A DNA stretch of 64,000 nucleotides from Bacillota bacterium (lineage in GTDB: Bacteria; Bacillota; Clostridia; Christensenellales; QAND01), in assembly GCA_003150225.1 (NCBI GenBank), contig QAND01000027.1, positions 19,600 through 83,599 of the forward strand, given 5' to 3'. Of this stretch, positions 60,765-64,000 are shown piece by piece. The notes under the pieces are model-generated. The model was not told the DNA's origin. It made no database searches and saw only the letters and a program-made list of their open reading frames with translations. Within the stretch, counting starts at the first letter, position 1, and every line of letters starts with the position of its first letter. Position numbers and translations under genes: made by a program.

Positions 60765-61863
60765 ATGGAAGGATTGGATTTTGCCAAACAGCGTCTGAAT
60801 GAGATGCTGGACGTTTTGAATAAGGCAGGTGAGTCCCTTTGACGTCGCCAATCTGAAGGCGGAGCTGGAGGAGCTGAACCGGAGCATGGAGGCTCCCGGT
60901 TTCTGGGACAACATCGAGGAGGCCCAGAAGGTTAATAAGCGAGCCAAGAATTTGGAGAACCGTATCCAGCGGTTTGAAAATCTCTATCGTGCGGTGGATG
61001 AGAACCTCCAGCTTTGGGAGATGGCCGACGATGAGGGGGATGAGGATACCAAGGCCGAGGTGGGCGCCGAGGTGGGGGAACTGGCCCGCCGGGTGGAGGA
61101 GCTGCGGCTGTCTACCATGCTCAAAGGGGAGTATGACGCCAACAACGCATATCTTTCCCTCCACGCTGGCGCCGGCGGAACCGAGGCTCAGGACTGGGCC
61201 TCCATGTTATACCGCATGTATACCCGCTACTGTGAAAAGCACGGCTATACCGTAAAGCTTTTAGATTTATTGGAAGGGGAGGAAGCGGGCATCAAGAGCG
61301 TTTCCTTCATGGTGGAAGGGGACAACGCCTATGGCTATCTCAAGGCGGAAAAGGGGGTTCACCGGCTGGTGCGCATCTCTCCCTTCGACTCCTCCGGGCG
61401 GCGTCATACCTCCTTTGCCAGCTTGGATGTGATGCCGGAAATCGAAAACGACGACGAGGTGGAGATTGATCCCGATGACGTGCGGGTGGACACCTACCGC
61501 AGTTCTGGCGCTGGCGGACAGCACGTCAATAAGACCAGCAGCGCCATCCGGTTGACCCATATCCCCACTGGCATTGTGGTACAGTGCCAAAATGAGCGGA
61601 GCCAGATCCAAAACCGGGAAACCGCCTGGCGGATGCTTCGCAGCAAGCTGGTGGAGCTCAAGGAGCGGGAGATGGCGGAAAAGCATGCAGAGCTCAAGGG
61701 TGAGATGAAGAAAATTGAGTGGGGCAGCCAGATCCGCAGCTATGTTTTTCATCCCTATACCATGGTGAAGGATCACCGAACTGGGGCGGAAAGCGGCAAC
61801 ATTACCGCTGTGATGGATGGTGATCTGGACCTATTCATCACGGAGTATTTGATGAAATCCTAA
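60765..61863 (+). CDS. prfB: Peptide chain release factor 2 (programmed +1 frameshift)
   Basis: Ends translation at UGA and UAA. The gene starts at ATG 60765, runs 25 codons to CTT and meets an in-frame TGA (60840-60842). Continuing at GAC 60841 in the +1 frame gives the rest of RF2 to 61863, 365 residues in all. Motifs: SPFDSSGRRHTSFAS, the GGQ tripeptide in SGAGGQHVNKTSSAIRLTH and the stop-codon reader region. As in other bacteria, RF2 shortage slows termination at this UGA, raising frameshifting and so RF2 supply. It shares the secA operon. Confidence 0.96.
60826..60843 (+). promoter_or_regulatory. RF2 autoregulatory frameshift site
   Basis: A Shine-Dalgarno-like AGGTGAG is followed by TCC CTT TGA C. 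The slip is CTT to TTT at the TGA; the purine stretch upstream is in place to stimulate it. Confidence 0.92.
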
Positions 61864-61918
61864 CCTACATATTCCCGTTTCACCCCGCATATACTTTCAC
61901 AAAAAGGGGGTATTTGCG

Positions 61919-62227
61919 ATGATGCGGGAATCGGATGACAAGAGAGCCATGGGCCGGGCGAGAACCCATTCCGTTTCCATGGATGCCCGGGAACGGGTGG
62001 TGGTAACGGGAGCTCAGGAGCTTTTGAGTTTTAACGACATGGAGGTTTGTGTGGATACGCCCTTGGGCGTGTTGGCCATCGAAGGGGAAGAGCTCCATAT
62101 CGAACGGCTGAATCTGGACGAGGGCCAGGTGATCATCCGTGGATATGTGTACGCCGCAAACTACGATGACGATATGGACCGTGACCGCGAGAACGGCGGG
62201 CTCATCGGGAGGTTGTTCCGGAAGTGA
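61919..62227 (+). CDS. yabP: Sporulation protein YabP
   Basis: A 102-residue YabP/YqfC-type protein: RTHSVSMDARERVVVTGAQELLSFNDMEV and VDTPLGVLAIEGEELHIERLNLDEG are the signature. YabP is required for coat/cortex formation in sporulation. ATG 61919 (or 61922) has AAAGGGGG upstream. It overlaps yabQ by 4 bases. Confidence 0.92.
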   Translation: MMRESDDKRAMGRARTHSVSMDARERVVVTGAQELLSFNDMEVCVDTPLGVLAIEGEELHIERLNLDEGQVIIRGYVYAANYDDDMDRDRENGGLIGRLFRK

Positions 62228-62583
62228 TCGGGGTAACCGCCACCCAGCCCTTGGGGTTTGTTGTTTGCTGTGTGCTGGGCCTTGTGATGGGAATTCTATA
62301 CGCGGCGCTGACGCCCGTCCGACGCCGCCGGAAAACCCGGATCGGGGTGTTTCTTATGGACATCCTTTTCTGGATTCTGGCGGCTGGCGCTTTTACGGCC
62401 GGACTGTACTTTGCCACCAAGGGCGTTCTGAGGACCTTTTGTATTCTGGCATTTGTTTTGGGATTTGCCGTTGCACTGACCGGCCCAGGATATTATATTA
62501 TTAAAATGGAAAGCCGTTTTTTAAAATGGCTGGATAAAAAGAAGCTGGAGGCCAAGGCCAACCGCATGGAAGAGGATGAATGA
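62224..62583 (+). CDS. yabQ: Sporulation protein YabQ
   Basis: A 119-residue membrane protein with about three helices (LGFVVCCVLGLVMGILYAAL starts it) and a basic tail. YabQ is needed for the spore cortex. It starts at GTG 62224 overlapping the yabP stop (GTGA). It lies between yabP and divIC as in Bacillus. Confidence 0.87.
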   Translation: MIGVTATQPLGFVVCCVLGLVMGILYAALTPVRRRRKTRIGVFLMDILFWILAAGAFTAGLYFATKGVLRTFCILAFVLGFAVALTGPGYYIIKMESRFLKWLDKKKLEAKANRMEEDE

Positions 62584-62625
62584 GACGATGCTCTGGAAAA
62601 TTCTGCGGTTGGAAGGGGGACAAGC

Positions 62626-62910
62626 ATGAAAAAGAAGTGGAAGCTCAATAAGCGGTTTTTTATGCTGGTGTTTGCGGTATTGTTTCTCTATGTTGGTGTT
62701 TGCGCATTGAACCAATGGAGGGAATACCGGGAGATCAAAGCGAAGACCAAGGAGCAGAACCAGGAAATTGAGGAGGCTAACCGCAGGATCCAGAAACTGC
62801 AGGATACCATCGATTATGCCGACACCCAGGAGTTTATCGAATCCGTTGCCCGGGAAAAACTGGGTTGGGTGAAAAAGGGCGAGACGCGGTATATTTTGGA
62901 CGAGCAATGA
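62626..62910 (+). CDS. divIC: Septum formation initiator DivIC/FtsB-like
   Basis: A 94-residue bitopic protein: short basic N-terminus, one membrane helix (FFMLVFAVLFLYVGVCALNQW), a coiled coil (EIKAKTKEQNQEIEEANRRIQKL) and the conserved end EFIESVAREKLGWVKKGETRYI. DivIC joins the DivIB/FtsL complex at the septum. The position after yabPQ supports it. Confidence 0.9.
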   Translation: MKKKWKLNKRFFMLVFAVLFLYVGVCALNQWREYREIKAKTKEQNQEIEEANRRIQKLQDTIDYADTQEFIESVAREKLGWVKKGETRYILDEQ

Positions 62911-62926
62911 TGGAAGGAAGCCTGTG

Positions 62927-63829
62927 ATGTACGCTGCCATTGATATTGGCACCAACAGTGTGCGATTGTTGCTGTATGATGAAAAAACCGGGGAAAAACG
63001 AAAGTTTTTGAGTACCACCCGCATTGGGGAAGGACTGGTATCCTCAGGGGTTTTATCGGTTCCTGGGATGGAACGGACCCATCGGGCTATTATGGATTAT
63101 TACAGCTATGCCCTAGAACAGGGAGCGCAGCTGCCCATTTACTGCTATGCAACCAGCGCCGTACGGCAGGCCGCCAATGGACCGGAATTTATGAATATGC
63201 TGCGGGGTAAGCAGGGGCTGATTGCCGAAATTATTTCGGGGGAAGCAGAGGCGGAGTACGGCTTCCTGGGGGCGATTGGCCATGGAAGCGGTGTGGTAAT
63301 GGATATCGGCGGCGGCTCTACCGAATTTATTGCCGGACAGGACGGAAAAATTTTACGAAGTGGATCGGCGCTGTTGGGCTGTGTTTCCTCTTTGGAGCGT
63401 TGTGTGCAGGAGGATCCTCCTACGGGGGGCGAAATCGATACCCTGCGGGCATATATCCGGGAACGGGCGGTTCCCTTATGCCGCCAGGTTCTGGAGGATC
63501 GGAGTCCTTCGGCCATTACGGGTATAGGCGGTACGGCTACTCAGCTTGCCATGATTCTCACAGGGGCGGAGTTCTATACTCCGGAGCTGATCAATGGGAT
63601 GAGGATTTCCAGGGATCAGTTGGAGGAGTTGATGCAGCGGTTGATATCCATGGATCTAAAGACCAGGAAGGCGCTCCCAGGGATGGATCCCAACCGGGCT
63701 GATGTGATCGTCAGCGGCGGATTGATTACCCTGGAGATGCTGTTGGCCGCAGGCTGCAAAACCCTGGTAGTCTGTGATGATGATGGATTGGACGGCTATC
63801 TTTTGTGTCGGGTGGCGGAAAGCGGCTGA
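62927..63829 (+). CDS. Ppx/GppA family phosphatase
   Basis: A 300-residue exopolyphosphatase or pppGpp phosphatase: AAIDIGTNSVRLLLYD, the phosphate loops ATSAVRQAANGPEF and VMDIGGGSTEFI, and GIGGTATQLA. It has only the two-domain actin-like core, shorter than E. coli Ppx, as in many Clostridia. It may control stringent-response nucleotides or polyphosphate. ATG 62927 is preferred over GTG 62924. It follows divIC by 16 bases. Confidence 0.88.
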   Translation: MYAAIDIGTNSVRLLLYDEKTGEKRKFLSTTRIGEGLVSSGVLSVPGMERTHRAIMDYYSYALEQGAQLPIYCYATSAVRQAANGPEFMNMLRGKQGLIAEIISGEAEAEYGFLGAIGHGSGVVMDIGGGSTEFIAGQDGKILRSGSALLGCVSSLERCVQEDPPTGGEIDTLRAYIRERAVPLCRQVLEDRSPSAITGIGGTATQLAMILTGAEFYTPELINGMRISRDQLEELMQRLISMDLKTRKALPGMDPNRADVIVSGGLITLEMLLAAGCKTLVVCDDDGLDGYLLCRVAESG

Positions 63830-63842
63830 ATAGGATGGAAGA

Positions 63843-63866
63843 GGGACGCTGCTTCGTCCCATTTTT
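63843..63866 (+). terminator. Terminator of the yabP-ppx operon
   Basis: GGGACG, loop CTGCTT, CGTCCC, then ATTTTT. Confidence 0.7.
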
Positions 63867-63882
63867 CACGGGCAAAAAGTGG

Positions 63883-63911
63883 TTGACATCACAACGCTTA
63901 AGCGGTATAAT
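63883..63911 (+). promoter_or_regulatory. Consensus promoter of the initiator tRNA
   Basis: Perfect TTGACA (63883-63888), 17-base spacer and perfect TATAAT (63906-63911); predicted start about 63918, five bases before the tRNA. Confidence 0.92.
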
Positions 63912-63922
63912 AAATTTTGCGT

Positions 63923-64000
<78 letters not shown>

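Overview
The window reads as chromosomal DNA of a moderately GC-rich, Gram-positive, endospore-forming member of the Clostridia. The sequence itself points that way: spoIID, a spoIIQ-like M23 gene, spoIIID, yabP and yabQ are present, as are an mbl-type mreB, a LytR-CpsA-Psr protein, an S-box riboswitch before metK, a raiA-type RNA and lipoprotein signal peptides. DapL-type diaminopimelate synthesis and a glnS next to gltX fit anaerobic Clostridia (order level is inference). TTG and GTG starts with strong AGGAGG sites are frequent (secA, dnaD, MATE, Fe-ADH, M1 peptidase).

Layout. 1-5.6 kb: a nitrogen cluster on the plus strand (glnA, ANTAR regulator, guaA, nadE, dapL). 5.7-18.3 kb: mostly minus strand, with a lipoprotein, two tRNA-Ser, rpsF-ssb-rpsR, SDR, mscL, gltX, a small membrane protein, glnS, rlmH, walJ, murA and a G5/M23 peptidase. 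18.5-24.2 kb: an M1-like lipoprotein peptidase divergent from dnaD-dnaI-radC and a polysaccharide deacetylase. 24.2-32.5 kb: GH25-LysM lysozyme, marR-MATE with a palindromic operator, a YdcZ-like exporter with enolase, DUF378, VOC, Fe-ADH, and a methyltransferase behind a candidate attenuator leader. 33-38 kb: a tandem-GntR regulator, a lone tyrosine recombinase and a GGDEF-EAL protein. 38-48 kb: tRNA-Arg, LysM-spoIID-spoIIQ, metNIQ, a ferritin-like/VIT1 protein, MOSC, spoIIID-mbl-LCP, a frameshifted zinc-ribbon gene and ttcA. 48.9-64 kb: S-box-metK, a frameshifted methyltransferase, recD2-comF-raiA RNA-zinc ribbon-hpf, Nudix, a WG-repeat lipoprotein, secA-prfB (with the programmed frameshift), yabP-yabQ-divIC-ppx and an initiator tRNA.

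The most unusual locus is 34.9-38 kb. A solitary tyrosine recombinase gene lies between perfect 28-bp inverted repeats (34952-34979 and 36381-36408). Just inside the right repeat is a good promoter (TTGACG, 17 bp, TGcTAACAT) pointing outward at a c-di-GMP phosphodiesterase whose EAL catalytic residues are all present. A terminator overlaps the left repeat and would block the promoter if the segment were flipped. This is the architecture of a self-contained invertible ON/OFF switch for c-di-GMP. A 19-bp direct repeat lies just inside it on each side of the recombinase gene.

Other points of note are the roughly 200-nt attenuator-type leader of the methyltransferase at 31.6-32.7 kb, which matches no riboswitch class I know; a methyltransferase broken by a 7-bp tandem duplication; and an initiator tRNA with an extra base in its T-stem.
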